From: Microbacterium sp.
Lineage (GTDB): Bacteria; Actinomycetota; Actinomycetes; Actinomycetales; Microbacteriaceae
Direction of reading: 5' to 3'
Length of the DNA stretch: 64,000 nucleotides
Assembly: GCF_031180975.1 (NCBI RefSeq)
Contig: NZ_JAPSLI010000003.1
Location: forward strand, 288,194 to 352,193
Made by a program: the position numbers and the translations under genes. Positions 37,131-46,044 of this stretch are shown piece by piece; positions within the stretch are counted from its first letter, which is position 1, and each line of letters begins with the position of its first letter. The notes beneath the pieces were generated by a model. That model saw only the letters and a list, made by a program, of their open reading frames with translations. It made no database searches and was not told where the DNA came from.

Positions 37131-37841
37131 ATGAGCGCTGAGCGCGTCGTCCTCGTCACCGGTGGCAACCGCGGCATCGGCCGTGCGATCGCCGAGCGTT
37201 TCGTGCGCGAAGGATACCGCGTCGCGGTCACCGCCCGCAGCGGGGAGGGCCCCGAGGGCACGCTGACGGTGCGCGCCGACGTGACCGACGCCGCCGCCGT
37301 CGACGCCGCGTTCACCGAGGTCGAGCAGAAGCTCGGTCCGGTGGAGATCGTCGTCGCGAACGCCGGCATCACCAAGGACACCCTGATGATGCGGATGAGC
37401 GAGGACGACTTCGACAGCGTCGTGGCCACGAACCTGGGCGGCTCGTTCCGTGTGGTCAAGCGCGCCTCCAAGGGGATGCTGCGCGCTCGGTTCGGTCGGG
37501 TCATCCTCATCTCGAGCGTCGTCGGGCTGTACGGCTCCGCCGGACAGGTCAACTACGCCGCGTCCAAGAGCGGCCTGGTCGGATTCGCCCGCTCGCTGAC
37601 TCGCGAGCTCGGCGGCCGCGGGATCACGGCGAACGTGGTCGCGCCCGGTTTCATCGAAACCGACATGACCGCCGAGCTGCCGGAGGATACGCAGAAGCAG
37701 TACAAGGCGAACATCCCCGCCGGCCGGTTCGCCACCGCCGACGAGGTCGCCGGGGTCGTCACCTGGCTGGCGTCGGACGACGCCGCCTACATCTCCGGTG
37801 CCGTCATCCCCGTCGACGGCGGCCTCGGCATGGGGCACTGA
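37131..37841 (+). CDS. fabG: 3-oxoacyl-ACP reductase FabG
   Basis: NADPH-dependent ketoacyl reductase of fatty acid synthesis. The 236-residue short-chain dehydrogenase has cofactor motif TGGNRGIG (10-17), NAG (near 83), catalytic Ser in ISSVVG, YxxxK in NYAASK (near 141-145) and a C-terminal PVDGGLGMGH. ATG follows AGGAG, and TAGGAT (37091-37096) is a possible -10 giving a 30-base leader. It ends four bases before a convergent hydrolase gene. It is mycobacterial FabG1/MabA-like in plan, but no inhA follows. Confidence 0.9.
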   Translation: MSAERVVLVTGGNRGIGRAIAERFVREGYRVAVTARSGEGPEGTLTVRADVTDAAAVDAAFTEVEQKLGPVEIVVANAGITKDTLMMRMSEDDFDSVVATNLGGSFRVVKRASKGMLRARFGRVILISSVVGLYGSAGQVNYAASKSGLVGFARSLTRELGGRGITANVVAPGFIETDMTAELPEDTQKQYKANIPAGRFATADEVAGVVTWLASDDAAYISGAVIPVDGGLGMGH

Positions 37842-37844
37842 GCC

Positions 37845-38531
37845 TCAGCGCTCGACCGCCGCGCGGATCTGCTCGGCGAGTCGCACCGGCATCGAGAACT
37901 GCGGCCAATGGCCCGAGCCGAGCTTGACCACCTCGACGTCGTCGATGGCACGGAACTCCGCCTCGAACGGCCCCCATTCCGCGAGCCGTTCCTCGAGCGC
38001 GGGGCGATCCAGTTCGCCCATCAGCATGGTGACCGGGATCGAGAACCGCCTCGCGTCCGACAGCTCGATCGCATCGGTCGGGACGCGGGCGGGCACGCTC
38101 TTCGTGAGAGGCGCCGTCCGCGCTCGCGTCTCGGCGTCGAGGTCGTGCACGTCCGGCTCGTCGAACGAGTCCCAGCCCGGGAACGGGACCACGCCGTCGA
38201 CGACCTCGAACTCGCTGATCCCGAACCCGGTGGGCGGGGGCGTGGTGTCGACGAACACGACGCGTGCGACGCGGTCCGGCCGGGCGTCGGCGGCACCCCA
38301 GGCGACGTTGCCGCCGCCCGAGTGCCCGACGAGGACCACCGGGGCCTGCCGCGCGTCGATCCGCTCGACGACCGCGGCGACCCAGTCGGCGATGCCGACG
38401 TCCGACCCGGGCTCGCCCAGTCCAGGCATCGTGAGTGGTTCGACCCGATGCCCCGCCTTCTCGAGGTGCGGGGTCACCTCCGACCAGGAGGACGCGTCGA
38501 GCCAGAGACCGGGGATGAGAAGGATGTCCAT
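37845..38531 (-). CDS. Alpha/beta hydrolase
   Basis: A 228-residue hydrolase. The nucleophile elbow GHSGGG is near residues 92-97, a catalytic His lies in GSGHWPQFS near the C-terminus, and an acidic residue in GELDRPA would complete the triad. The substrate is unknown. No ribosome binding site is seen; TAACGT on the minus strand (38538-38543) ends six bases before the ATG, so the mRNA is probably leaderless. Confidence 0.85.
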   Translation of the reverse strand: MDILLIPGLWLDASSWSEVTPHLEKAGHRVEPLTMPGLGEPGSDVGIADWVAAVVERIDARQAPVVLVGHSGGGNVAWGAADARPDRVARVVFVDTTPPPTGFGISEFEVVDGVVPFPGWDSFDEPDVHDLDAETRARTAPLTKSVPARVPTDAIELSDARRFSIPVTMLMGELDRPALEERLAEWGPFEAEFRAIDDVEVVKLGSGHWPQFSMPVRLAEQIRAAVER

Positions 38532-38578
38532 GCCGCGACGTTACGACGCACCGCCGACATCCGCCAGCGCAGCGACGC

Positions 38579-39214
38579 TCAGGGCAGCAGCGGGATGACC
38601 TCCCGCAGATCGACGGGACCCACGACCAGACCCGCCGCCTGACGCACAGCGGGTTTGGCGTTGAACGCCAGGCCGAGCCCGGCATCCGCCATCATCATCA
38701 GGTCGTTGGCGCCGTCGCCGATCGCGATCGTCGCGTGTCGAGCCACGCCGAGCTCGGCGGCCCATTCACGCAACGAGGAGGCCTTGACCGCGGCATCCAC
38801 GATCTCGCCGTCGACCGTCCCGGCGAGCGCGCCGTCGGTGACGGTCAGCCGGTTGGCGCGCCAGCGGTCCACGCCGAGTCCCGGCGCGATGTGGTCGAGG
38901 ATCTCGTGGAAGCCGCCCGAGACGACTCCCACCACGCCGCCGCGCTCCCGCACTGCGGCGGTGAGCTCGCGCACCCCGGGAGTCGGTTCGATCCGGGCGC
39001 GCACCCGGGCGAACGCCGCCACGGGCACTCCCTCCAGCGCGGCGACGCGCGAGCGCAGACTCGCGGCGAAGTCGACCTCGCCGCGCATGGCCGCATCGGT
39101 TGCGGCCTGCACCTCGGCGCGGCGACCGGCCTCGTCGGCGAGCAGCTCGATCACTTCGTTGCGGATGAGGGTCGAATCGGCATCCAGGACGACGAGGAAA
39201 CGCGCAGCGGTCAC
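38579..39214 (-). CDS. serB: Phosphoserine phosphatase
   Basis: Last step of serine synthesis, dephosphorylating phosphoserine. The 211-residue HAD protein has the catalytic DADST (11-15), with both Asp present, the SGGF motif near 100 and the GDGANDLMM Mg2+ motif near 164. It lacks the N-terminal ACT-like domain of longer SerB proteins. GTG 39214 lies seven bases after TACGCT (39222-39227, minus), another leaderless arrangement. It is 17 bp downstream of glgC. Confidence 0.9.
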   Translation of the reverse strand: MTAARFLVVLDADSTLIRNEVIELLADEAGRRAEVQAATDAAMRGEVDFAASLRSRVAALEGVPVAAFARVRARIEPTPGVRELTAAVRERGGVVGVVSGGFHEILDHIAPGLGVDRWRANRLTVTDGALAGTVDGEIVDAAVKASSLREWAAELGVARHATIAIGDGANDLMMMADAGLGLAFNAKPAVRQAAGLVVGPVDLREVIPLLP

Positions 39215-39231
39215 CCGATCGAGCGTAGCGG

Positions 39232-40476
39232 TCAGCGGGGGATGCGAATGCCCTTGCCCACCACCGTGATGCCCGACTCGGTCACCGTGAAGCCGCGTTC
39301 CAGATCCCGTGCGCGGTCGACGCCCACCGTCGCGCCGTCCTCAAGGACGACGTTCTTGTCGAGCACCGCGCGATGCACGCGCGCGCCCTGCCCGACGTGG
39401 ACCTGATCCAGCAGCACCGAGTCGGTGATCGTCGAGCCGCCGGCCGCGAGGGTGCGCGGGCCCACGACGCTGCGCTCCAGATGCGTGCCGGAGAGCACCG
39501 AGCCGAGCGACACGATCGAATCGATCGCGTTTCCGATGCGGCCCACGGCGTCCCGGACGAACTTCGCCGGCGGCGCGTTCACACTCTGTGTGCGGATCGG
39601 CCAGTCGGTGTTGTACAGGTTGAAGACCGGCAGCGTGGAGATGAGATCCATGTGCGCGTCGAAGTACGAGTCGATCGTTCCCACGTCCCGCCAGTAGGAC
39701 CGGTCGCGCGGCGACGATCCGGGTACGTCGTTCTGCTTCATGTCGTAATACGCGGCTTCGCCGCGCTCGACGAAGTAGGGGATGATGTCGCCGCCCATGT
39801 CGTGCCCGGAGGTGGCGACCTCGCCGTCCGCCTCCACCGCGGCGACCAGCGCGTCGGTGTCGAAGACGTAGTTGCCCATCGAGACGAGCACCTCGTTGGG
39901 GGAGTCCGGCAGCCCGGCCGGGTTGGCCGGCTTCTCGAGGAAGTCCCGGATCATGCCGGAGCCGTCCGGGTCGGCGTCGATGACGCCGAACTGCGAGGCC
40001 AGCGCGAGCGGCTGACGGATGCCGGCGACCGTCGCCTTCGCGCCGCTGGCGATGTGCGCATCGACCATCTGTTGGAAGTCCATCCGGTACACGTGGTCGG
40101 CGCCGATCACCACCACGATGTCCGGCTTCTCGTCGACGATCAGGTTGAGGCTCTGGAGGATGGCGTCGGCCGATCCCGAGAACCAGCGCTTGCCCAGTCG
40201 CTGCTGGGCGGGCACGGATGCCACGTACGAGTCGAGCAGCGACGACATCCGCCAGGTCTGTGAGATGTGCCGGTCCAGGCTGTGCGACTTGTACTGCGTG
40301 AGCACCACGATCTGTCGCAGGCCGGAGTTGATGAGGTTGGAGATGGCGAAATCGATCAGTCGGTACTGGCCGCCGAACGGGACGGCCGGTTTGGCACGAT
40401 CCGCCGTCAACGGCATGAGTCGCTTGCCCTCGCCGCCAGCGAGGATGATCCCGAAAACCTTCTTAGGTGCCGACAT
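39232..40476 (-). CDS. glgC: Glucose-1-phosphate adenylyltransferase
   Basis: Makes ADP-glucose for glycogen synthesis. The 414-residue protein has the nucleotidyltransferase motif [11 protein letters not shown] (13-23) with AKPAVPFGG, the sugar-binding FLEKP near 180 and a C-terminal left-handed beta-helix. ATG 40476 follows TATGGT (40483-40488, minus) by six bases. It is divergent from glgA in a gap of only 46 bp. Confidence 0.96.
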   Translation of the reverse strand: MSAPKKVFGIILAGGEGKRLMPLTADRAKPAVPFGGQYRLIDFAISNLINSGLRQIVVLTQYKSHSLDRHISQTWRMSSLLDSYVASVPAQQRLGKRWFSGSADAILQSLNLIVDEKPDIVVVIGADHVYRMDFQQMVDAHIASGAKATVAGIRQPLALASQFGVIDADPDGSGMIRDFLEKPANPAGLPDSPNEVLVSMGNYVFDTDALVAAVEADGEVATSGHDMGGDIIPYFVERGEAAYYDMKQNDVPGSSPRDRSYWRDVGTIDSYFDAHMDLISTLPVFNLYNTDWPIRTQSVNAPPAKFVRDAVGRIGNAIDSIVSLGSVLSGTHLERSVVGPRTLAAGGSTITDSVLLDQVHVGQGARVHRAVLDKNVVLEDGATVGVDRARDLERGFTVTESGITVVGKGIRIPR

Positions 40477-40482
40477 GGGTCC

Positions 40483-40488
40483 ACCATA
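40483..40488 (-). promoter_or_regulatory. Leaderless -10 element for glgC
   Basis: TATGGT, six bases, ATG. It pairs with the glgA element at 40511-40516, so the two promoters stand back to back and their -35 regions must overlap the opposite transcription unit. Confidence 0.5.
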
Positions 40489-40510
40489 GAGGGCGAAAGC
40501 CGACGTGTAC

Positions 40511-40516
40511 TAGCGT
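40511..40516 (+). promoter_or_regulatory. Leaderless -10 element for glgA
   Basis: TAGCGT, six bases, ATG 40523, with no Shine-Dalgarno sequence. Confidence 0.45.
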
Positions 40517-40522
40517 TCATTC

Positions 40523-41707
40523 ATGCGAGTCGACATCATCACCAAGGAGTACCCGCCGGAGATCTACGGCGGTGCCGGAGTGCACGTCGCGGAGCTGGTG
40601 TCGGCCCTGCGCCGCAGCATCGACGTGCAGGTCCGGGCGTTCGGCGCGGAGCGCGGCGAGCCGGGCACGCACGCCTATCGCACCCCCGCCGAACTCGTCG
40701 ACGCGAACCCGGCGGTGCAGACCCTGGGCACCGATCTCCGGATGGTCGGCGACGTCGCCGGTGCGGACCTGGTGCACAGCCACACCTGGTACGCGAACTT
40801 CGCCGGCCACCTCGCCTCGCAGCTGCACGGCATCCCGCACGTCCTCACCGCCCACAGCCTCGAGCCGCTGCGGCCCTGGAAGGCCGAGCAGCTCGGAGGC
40901 GGCTACGCCGTGTCGAGTGGGATCGAGAAACTCGCCTATGAGAACGCGGCGGCGATCGTCGCGGTCAGCGAGGGGATGCGGCAGGACATCCTGCGCAGCT
41001 ACCCCCAGGTCGACCCGGCCAGGGTGCGCGTGATCCACAACGGCATCGACGTGGAGCGGTGGCGCCCCGTCGAGAATCCCGAGTTCCTGCGGTCGATCGG
41101 CATGGACCCCGCGCGTCCCTCCGTCGTCTTCGTCGGACGCATCACCCGACAGAAGGGTTTGCCGTATCTGCTGCGCGCGGCGCAACAGCTCCCCGCCGAG
41201 GTGCAGCTCGTGCTGTGCGCCGGCGCGCCCGACACGCCCGAGATCATGGCCGAGGTGCAGGAACTGGTGCGGCTGCTGCAGCAGACCAGGGACGGCGTGA
41301 TCTGGATCGAGCGGATGCTGCCGCGCGACGAGCTGTCGGCGATTTTGACCGCAGCTACCACCTTCGTCTGCCCCTCGGTATACGAGCCGTTGGGAATCGT
41401 GAACCTGGAGGCGATGGCTTGCGGGGCGGCCGTCGTCGGCACCGCCACCGGCGGCATCCCTGAGGTGGTGGACGACGGCGTGACCGGGCGGCTGGTGCCC
41501 ATCGAGCAGGTGCAGGACGGCACTGGAACTCCGGTCGACCCCGACCGATACGTGTCCGACCTGGCGGCGGTGCTCACCGAGGTCAGCTCCGACCCGGAGC
41601 GCGCCGCGGAGTACGGCGCCGCCGGGCGCGAGCGCGCCCGCAGCGAGTTCAGCTGGGGTGCGATCGCCGACACCACCCGCGCGCTCTACGAGGAGCTGAC
41701 CGCCTGA
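40523..41707 (+). CDS. glgA: Glycogen synthase / GT4 glucosyltransferase
   Basis: A 394-residue GT-B glycosyltransferase. The N-terminal KEYPPEIYGGAGVHVAEL is the acceptor/ADP-glucose region of actinobacterial glycogen synthase. VGRITRQKGLPYLL is near 205 and the nucleotide-sugar block EPLGIVNLEAMACG is near 290 with the conserved Glu pair. It is shorter than E. coli GlgA and of the actinobacterial GT4 type, which in mycobacteria (GlgM) can make maltose 1-phosphate from ADP-glucose, so either product is possible. Confidence 0.88.
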   Translation: MRVDIITKEYPPEIYGGAGVHVAELVSALRRSIDVQVRAFGAERGEPGTHAYRTPAELVDANPAVQTLGTDLRMVGDVAGADLVHSHTWYANFAGHLASQLHGIPHVLTAHSLEPLRPWKAEQLGGGYAVSSGIEKLAYENAAAIVAVSEGMRQDILRSYPQVDPARVRVIHNGIDVERWRPVENPEFLRSIGMDPARPSVVFVGRITRQKGLPYLLRAAQQLPAEVQLVLCAGAPDTPEIMAEVQELVRLLQQTRDGVIWIERMLPRDELSAILTAATTFVCPSVYEPLGIVNLEAMACGAAVVGTATGGIPEVVDDGVTGRLVPIEQVQDGTGTPVDPDRYVSDLAAVLTEVSSDPERAAEYGAAGRERARSEFSWGAIADTTRALYEELTA

Positions 41708-41724
41708 GCCGATAGGCTGGCCGC

Positions 41725-42510
41725 ATGCCGAGCGCTCTGGAATTCGCCGATGTCGTGGTGCGCCGTGAAGGGCGCAATATCGTCGATCACGTGACCTGGG
41801 AGGTCGCCGACGATCAGCGTTGGGTCGTCCTCGGGCCGAACGGCGCGGGGAAGACGACGCTGCTGCAGCTCGCTGACACCCTGCTGCACCCCACCTCCGG
41901 AACGGTGACCGTCCTGGGTGAGACGCTCGGCCGCACCGACGTCTTCGAGGTGCGCCCGCGCATCGGCTTCGCCTCATCGGCGATGGCCCGCCGTGTGCCG
42001 CGCGACGAGACGGTGCTGAACGCCGTGATGACCGCGGCCTACTCGGTGCTCGGCCGCTGGCACGAGAGCTACGAGGGCATCGACGAGCGCCGCGCCCAGC
42101 GGGTGCTCATCGAATGGAAGCTCGACCACCTCGCGGACCGGCTGTTCGGCACGCTCAGCGACGGCGAGCAGAAGCGCGTCCAGATCGCCCGCGCTGTCAT
42201 GACCGACCCGGAGCTGCTGCTGCTCGACGAGCCCACCGCCAGCCTCGACCTCGGCTCGCGCGAGGAGTTGCTCGCCCTGCTCGGCGGCTACGCGGCGTCG
42301 CCGACGTCCCCGGCGATGATCATGGTCACCCACCACGTCGAGGAGATCCCGGTCGGCTTCACGCACGTGATGCTGCTCCGGGAGGGGCGCGCCGTCGCCG
42401 CCGGTCCCATCGCCGAGACCCTCACCGCCGAGACCCTCACCGAGGCGTTCGGGATGCCGATCACGCTGCGCGCGGAGGACGGCCGCTTCGCGGCGCGCGC
42501 CTCCTCCTGA
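41725..42510 (+). CDS. ABC ATP-binding protein, orphan (ModF/YlmA-like)
   Basis: A 261-residue ABC ATPase with Walker A GPNGAGKTT near 38, signature LSDGEQKRVQIARA near 141 and Walker B LLLLDEPTASLD near 164. The signature has Asp at the second Gly position. The domain resembles single ModF/YlmA-type ATPases. No permease is adjacent, so the role is unknown. TAGGCT (41713-41718) lies six bases before ATG 41725, so it can have its own leaderless mRNA 17 bp after glgA. Confidence 0.8.
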   Translation: MPSALEFADVVVRREGRNIVDHVTWEVADDQRWVVLGPNGAGKTTLLQLADTLLHPTSGTVTVLGETLGRTDVFEVRPRIGFASSAMARRVPRDETVLNAVMTAAYSVLGRWHESYEGIDERRAQRVLIEWKLDHLADRLFGTLSDGEQKRVQIARAVMTDPELLLLDEPTASLDLGSREELLALLGGYAASPTSPAMIMVTHHVEEIPVGFTHVMLLREGRAVAAGPIAETLTAETLTEAFGMPITLRAEDGRFAARASS

Positions 42511-42546
42511 GCCGGTTCCTGACCTTGCCGGAGAACTGGTAAGATC

Positions 42547-42608
42547 GATCCTTGGTGCCTCTGCATCCACAGGCTTTTCCGTAGTACACCCTCCGCGATC
42601 CAAGGATT
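42547..42608 (+). ncRNA. Candidate ribosomal-protein L31 leader (autoregulatory 5' UTR)
   Basis: ATCCTTGG (42548-42555) is complementary to CCAAGGAT (42600-42607), and the latter contains the AAGGA ribosome binding site of rpmE2. Inside, GCCTCTG...CACAGGC (42557-42574) forms a second stem with one mismatch, followed by TTTT. The long-range stem would hide the ribosome binding site. Leaders for L31 have been described in Actinobacteria; this matches the idea, but I have not compared it with a covariance model. Confidence 0.5.
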
Positions 42609-42612
42609 CCGC

Positions 42613-42864
42613 ATGAAGACTGACATTCACCCCGACTACCAGGCCGTCGTGTTCCGTGACCTCGGCTCGGGCGAGACCTTCCTCACCCGTTCGACCGTCA
42701 CCAGCGACAAGACGATCGAGCTGGACGGCGTGGAGTACCCCGTCGTCGACGTGGAGATCTCCTCGGCTTCGCACCCGTTCTACACGGGCAAGCAGCGCAT
42801 CATGGACTCGGCCGGTCGCGTCGAGAAGTTCAACCAGCGCTTCAAGAACTTCGGCGGCAAGTAA
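42613..42864 (+). CDS. rpmE2: Ribosomal protein L31 type B (zinc-free)
   Basis: An 83-residue L31 of the B type. It starts [10 protein letters not shown] and ends with [11 protein letters not shown], and it has no Cys, so it lacks the zinc-binding CxxC of the A type. Type B paralogues can replace the zinc form when zinc is short and are often Zur-controlled; no clear Zur box is visible here. AAGGA lies six bases before the ATG, inside the stem described at 42547-42608. Confidence 0.96.
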   Translation: MKTDIHPDYQAVVFRDLGSGETFLTRSTVTSDKTIELDGVEYPVVDVEISSASHPFYTGKQRIMDSAGRVEKFNQRFKNFGGK

Positions 42865-42874
42865 GCCGTTCAGG

Positions 42875-42913
42875 AAGGCCCCCGCTCCTCCGCAGGGAGG
42901 GCCGGGGGCCTTT
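42875..42913 (+). terminator. Intrinsic terminator after rpmE2
   Basis: AAGGCCCCCG (42875-42884) pairs perfectly with CGGGGGCCTT (42903-42912), and the 18-base loop has its own CTCC/GGAG pairing. A short T-run follows. It lies 10 bases after the rpmE2 stop. Confidence 0.8.
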
Positions 42914-42951
42914 CGTGTGCCCTGGGAACGTGCGGGAGGCCGCGGGAGCGA

Positions 42952-43119
42952 TAGTGTGACAGGCGTCGACCGTCTCTCCCCAGGAGCGGGAGACGCGATG
43001 CCGCTCACCCCAGGGGCGGCGTCTTTCCATCACGCGGACGGGTGACGCGTCGCGTCGAGGGGCGTTTGGGGAAGCCGTGTGACGGAAGGGGTCGCTCGGC
43101 TTCCGGGATCCGGCGACCC
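42952..43119 (+). promoter_or_regulatory. Structured leader of the secreted protein at 43164
   Basis: The intergenic 42914-43163 is strongly self-complementary. CGTCTC (42971-42976) can pair with GAGACG (42990-42995), or that segment can pair with GCGTCT (43019-43024), which also closes a GCCG/CGGC hairpin (43000-43020) followed by GTCTTT. These foldings exclude each other, as in attenuators and riboswitches. A third stem, GGGTCGC/GCGACCC (43089-43095 with 43113-43119), lies nearer the gene. TAGTGT (42952-42957) is a possible -10. No known class is recognised. Confidence 0.35.
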
Positions 43120-43163
43120 TCGCGGACGAGCGAGCCCGCCCGCGATGTCCCCTGAAGGAAATC

Positions 43164-44345
43164 ATGCGACGCATCGCGAAACCTGCCTTGGCGACCCTCG
43201 CCGCGGCTCTGCTCCTCCCTCTCTTCGCCGCTCCCGCGTTCGCGGCCACTTCCACGCCCGCCCGCCTGGGCGTGAACAGCTCCGCCGCCGCGAAGGCCCA
43301 GCCGCTCACCGATCTGGCGGTGTCCGCCGGTCAGGTGTACTCCAGTTACGGCGACTTCGATCGCAACATCGGGCCGGTGGATCTCAGCTCGGTCGATGTC
43401 AGCACCGGTGCTGAGACCAAGCACCTCACCGTGGAGGGAGAAGAGCTGAAGGCGCTCCGGGTGTTCGATCGGGCCGTGTACACCGCCGACATCGACCCGC
43501 GCACCGCCTGGACCGCGAACACCGGGTTCGCCTCGAACGGCAGCGGCAGCTGGGCCTACAACGCCGTCACTCCGTTCATCCATGTCTTCGACGTCGCCAA
43601 GAGCGGTGGCGAGCTGTTTCTGGCGGGCAGCGTGGTCAACCCCGACAAGAAGAAGTACGGTCCTGCTCCGTACCTCGCGGCCGTGAAGAAGAGTTCGGAC
43701 GGAGGGCGCACCTGGACGATCGAACGGGCCAGGGCCTCGGCTTCAGGGTCGAATGACGCGGACCGGTACTACTGGCTCGCCGCAGCCTCTTCCGGGCGGG
43801 TGGCGGCGATCGCCGAGGTGCGGGATGCCAAAGGCGCGCCGAATCGCATCCTCGACGTCTACAGCGCCGGACGATGGTCATCGATCGATCTCGGCAGCAG
43901 CGCCGGCTATGCGATGGTGCACGATCCCGCCGACGTCGAAGTGCTCGGCAGCCGGATCCTGATCGCCCGCTACAACTCGCTCGTCTACATCGACTTGGAC
44001 GCGAAGGGCAAGACAGGCGGTGTGAAGTTCGCGCGCTGGCCGGGTGATGTCGGCATCGCCGACATCACGGTGAGCAACGGCATCGCCTACGCCGTGGGCA
44101 AGCGCATGGCCGGCACGGGCATCGACCACGGCACCAACCTCGTGTACGCGTCTCGGGACGGGGTGACCTGGTCCCAGGTCGCGGCCCCAGCAGTGCTGCC
44201 GCCCACGACGTACTGGGATCACGGCGACGGCACCATGATCCCCGGCTACGGTGCCTACACGTCGATCGCCGTCGCGGGCGGGCGCATGTACCTCGGCGGC
44301 ACGGACGCCGGCGTTTACGAGGCCGCGGCCCCGTTGGTCCCCTGA
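43164..44345 (+). CDS. Secreted protein with BNR-like repeats, function unknown
   Basis: A 393-residue exported protein. A clear signal peptide ends at APAFA-A (residues 23-28). The mature part has repeated short beta-strand patterns, including SSDGGRTWT near 180 and ASRDGVTWSQV near 330, which look like BNR/sialidase Asp-box repeats (SxDxGxTW) of a beta-propeller. There is no sialidase active-site Arg triad that I can place, so a binding or structural propeller is more likely than an enzyme. It is followed by a convergent exonuclease gene. Confidence 0.75.
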   Translation: MRRIAKPALATLAAALLLPLFAAPAFAATSTPARLGVNSSAAAKAQPLTDLAVSAGQVYSSYGDFDRNIGPVDLSSVDVSTGAETKHLTVEGEELKALRVFDRAVYTADIDPRTAWTANTGFASNGSGSWAYNAVTPFIHVFDVAKSGGELFLAGSVVNPDKKKYGPAPYLAAVKKSSDGGRTWTIERARASASGSNDADRYYWLAAASSGRVAAIAEVRDAKGAPNRILDVYSAGRWSSIDLGSSAGYAMVHDPADVEVLGSRILIARYNSLVYIDLDAKGKTGGVKFARWPGDVGIADITVSNGIAYAVGKRMAGTGIDHGTNLVYASRDGVTWSQVAAPAVLPPTTYWDHGDGTMIPGYGAYTSIAVAGGRMYLGGTDAGVYEAAAPLVP

Positions 44346-44359
44346 ATCGGCCGCACCCG

Positions 44360-45067
44360 TCATTCCCGCACCGGCCAACGGCCGTCCAGCGCGTCGTCCG
44401 GGTCGAGGCGTCCGATCCGCACGAAGTACTCGGTGAGGCTCGCCGCCTGATCCCTGGCCCAGCCGATCTGTCGGGTGTGCAGCTCCGCCGCGGACTCGGG
44501 CAGCGTGAACTCCCTTGCGATCGCCAGCGCCAGCCGGCCGGCGGCCACGGCGTCGGCGGAAGCCTGGTGGGCGGCGTCCAGCGGCACCGCGTAGTGCTCG
44601 GCCACAACGGCCAGCGTGCGCTTGCCCCGCCGGTACCGGTCGAGAGCCTTGTCGAGCACCAGCGGATCGATCACCGGCGTCGGGTCGGTCAGCACGGGGT
44701 GTCCGTGCCGCATCGCCTCATGCGCGAGCAGCGAGAAGTCGTAGGACGCGTTGTACGCGACGATCGGCAGGCCTTGCGACAGCAGCACGGTGAGCGCGCC
44801 GGTGATCTCGCCGACCACCTCGTGCGCCGGACGGCCGTGGGCGCGGGCGTACTCGGTCGTCACCCCGTGCACCGCCGCGGCTCCCTCGGGGATCGGGATG
44901 CCGGGGTCGGCCAGCCAGTCGCGGGCGGCGAGCTCCCTGCCGTGCACGTCGAGCACGCCGATGTGTGCGGTGACGATCCGATCGGTGCGCACGTCGACTC
45001 CGGTGGTCTCCAGGTCGAACACGCCCACCCGGGTGAGCCAGGACGGGAAGCCGTTGCGAGTCGTCAT
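44360..45067 (-). CDS. DEDDh-family 3'-5' exonuclease (DnaQ-like)
   Basis: A 235-residue exonuclease. Exo I is FDLETTG (17-23), with the catalytic Asp and Glu. Exo II is YNASYDFSLL near 107, and Exo III is HQASADAVAAGRLA near 166 with His and Asp, giving the full DEDDh set. It may act in proofreading or RNA/DNA repair; there is no polymerase domain. ATG 45067 is chosen because TACCGT (45075-45080, minus) ends seven bases before it; upstream ATGs would overlap the divergent gene. Confidence 0.88.
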   Translation of the reverse strand: MTTRNGFPSWLTRVGVFDLETTGVDVRTDRIVTAHIGVLDVHGRELAARDWLADPGIPIPEGAAAVHGVTTEYARAHGRPAHEVVGEITGALTVLLSQGLPIVAYNASYDFSLLAHEAMRHGHPVLTDPTPVIDPLVLDKALDRYRRGKRTLAVVAEHYAVPLDAAHQASADAVAAGRLALAIAREFTLPESAAELHTRQIGWARDQAASLTEYFVRIGRLDPDDALDGRWPVRE

Positions 45068-45126
45068 GCCCGGCACGGTACGCGGCGGCTCGGACATCGC
45101 TCCGACGGGGCGACGGGGACGCGCCG

Positions 45127-45132
45127 TAGACT
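45127..45132 (+). promoter_or_regulatory. Leaderless -10 element for the 45139 hydrolase
   Basis: TAGACT, six bases, ATG 45139. It faces the TACCGT element (45075-45080) of the divergent exonuclease. Confidence 0.45.
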
Positions 45133-45138
45133 CGGAGC

Positions 45139-46044
45139 ATGCCCGCAGCATCCCCGTACTCCGCCCGCCTGGCCGGTATCCCGGTCGAACGGCACGACGT
45201 GGAGGTGGCGGGCGGGACGACGGCGTACTGGGTGTACGGCCCGCCCGCGGGGGAGGCCGAGGCGACGATCGTCGCCGTGCACGGCTTCCGGGGGGAGCAC
45301 CACGGCCTCGAACCGGTGGTCGCCTACCTGCCTGGCATCCGCGTCATCTCACCCGACCTGCCGGGGTTCGGCGAGACGCCGCCGCTCCCGGGGCGACAGC
45401 ACGACCTGAGCGCGTACGCGGGCTGGCTCGCCGAGTTCGCGCGGGCAGTGGCGCCCGGTGCCGTGGTGCTCGGCCACTCGTTCGGGTCGATCGTCGCCGC
45501 GGCGGCCGTGGCAGGCGGGCTCAGCACGCCGCGTCTCATCCTGATCAACCCGATCGGCGCGCCCGCCCTCGAGGGGCCCAAGGGCATCCTCACCCGCCTC
45601 GCGGTGCTGTACTACCGGCTCGGCGCACTGCTGCCGGAGCGGCTCGGCACGGCGCTGCTGCGCAACCCGCTGATCGTGCGCGTCATGAGCATCGCGATGG
45701 CAAAGACCCGCGATCCGAAGTTGCGTCGCTTCATCCACGACCAGCACGACACGTACTTCTCCCGCTTCGCCGACCGCGAGGTGCTGCGCGAGGCGTTCGT
45801 GACCAGCGTCTCACACGACGTGCGCGCCTTCGCCGGGGTGATCGACGTGGAGACGCTCCTCATCGCCGCGCAGAAGGACGACATCACCCCGATCGAGGCT
45901 GAGCGGCGCCTGGCCCGCATGTTCCCGAACGCGGAACTCGTCGAGATCGCGGATGTCGGACACCTCATCCACTACGAGACTCCTGCCGAGGCGGCGGGGG
46001 CGATCCGCCGCTTCCTCAGGCTTCGCGTCGCGCCAGACCGATGA
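45139..46044 (+). CDS. Alpha/beta hydrolase
   Basis: A 301-residue hydrolase. Oxyanion loop HGFRGEHHG is near residue 53, the nucleophile elbow GHSFGS near 111, an acidic residue in AAQKDDITP near 250 and the catalytic His in VGHLIHYE near 275. A cap domain of about 70 residues lies between strands 6 and 7. The substrate is unknown. Its 3' end overlaps the convergent Lrp gene by 29 bp. Confidence 0.87.
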   Translation: MPAASPYSARLAGIPVERHDVEVAGGTTAYWVYGPPAGEAEATIVAVHGFRGEHHGLEPVVAYLPGIRVISPDLPGFGETPPLPGRQHDLSAYAGWLAEFARAVAPGAVVLGHSFGSIVAAAAVAGGLSTPRLILINPIGAPALEGPKGILTRLAVLYYRLGALLPERLGTALLRNPLIVRVMSIAMAKTRDPKLRRFIHDQHDTYFSRFADREVLREAFVTSVSHDVRAFAGVIDVETLLIAAQKDDITPIEAERRLARMFPNAELVEIADVGHLIHYETPAEAAGAIRRFLRLRVAPDR

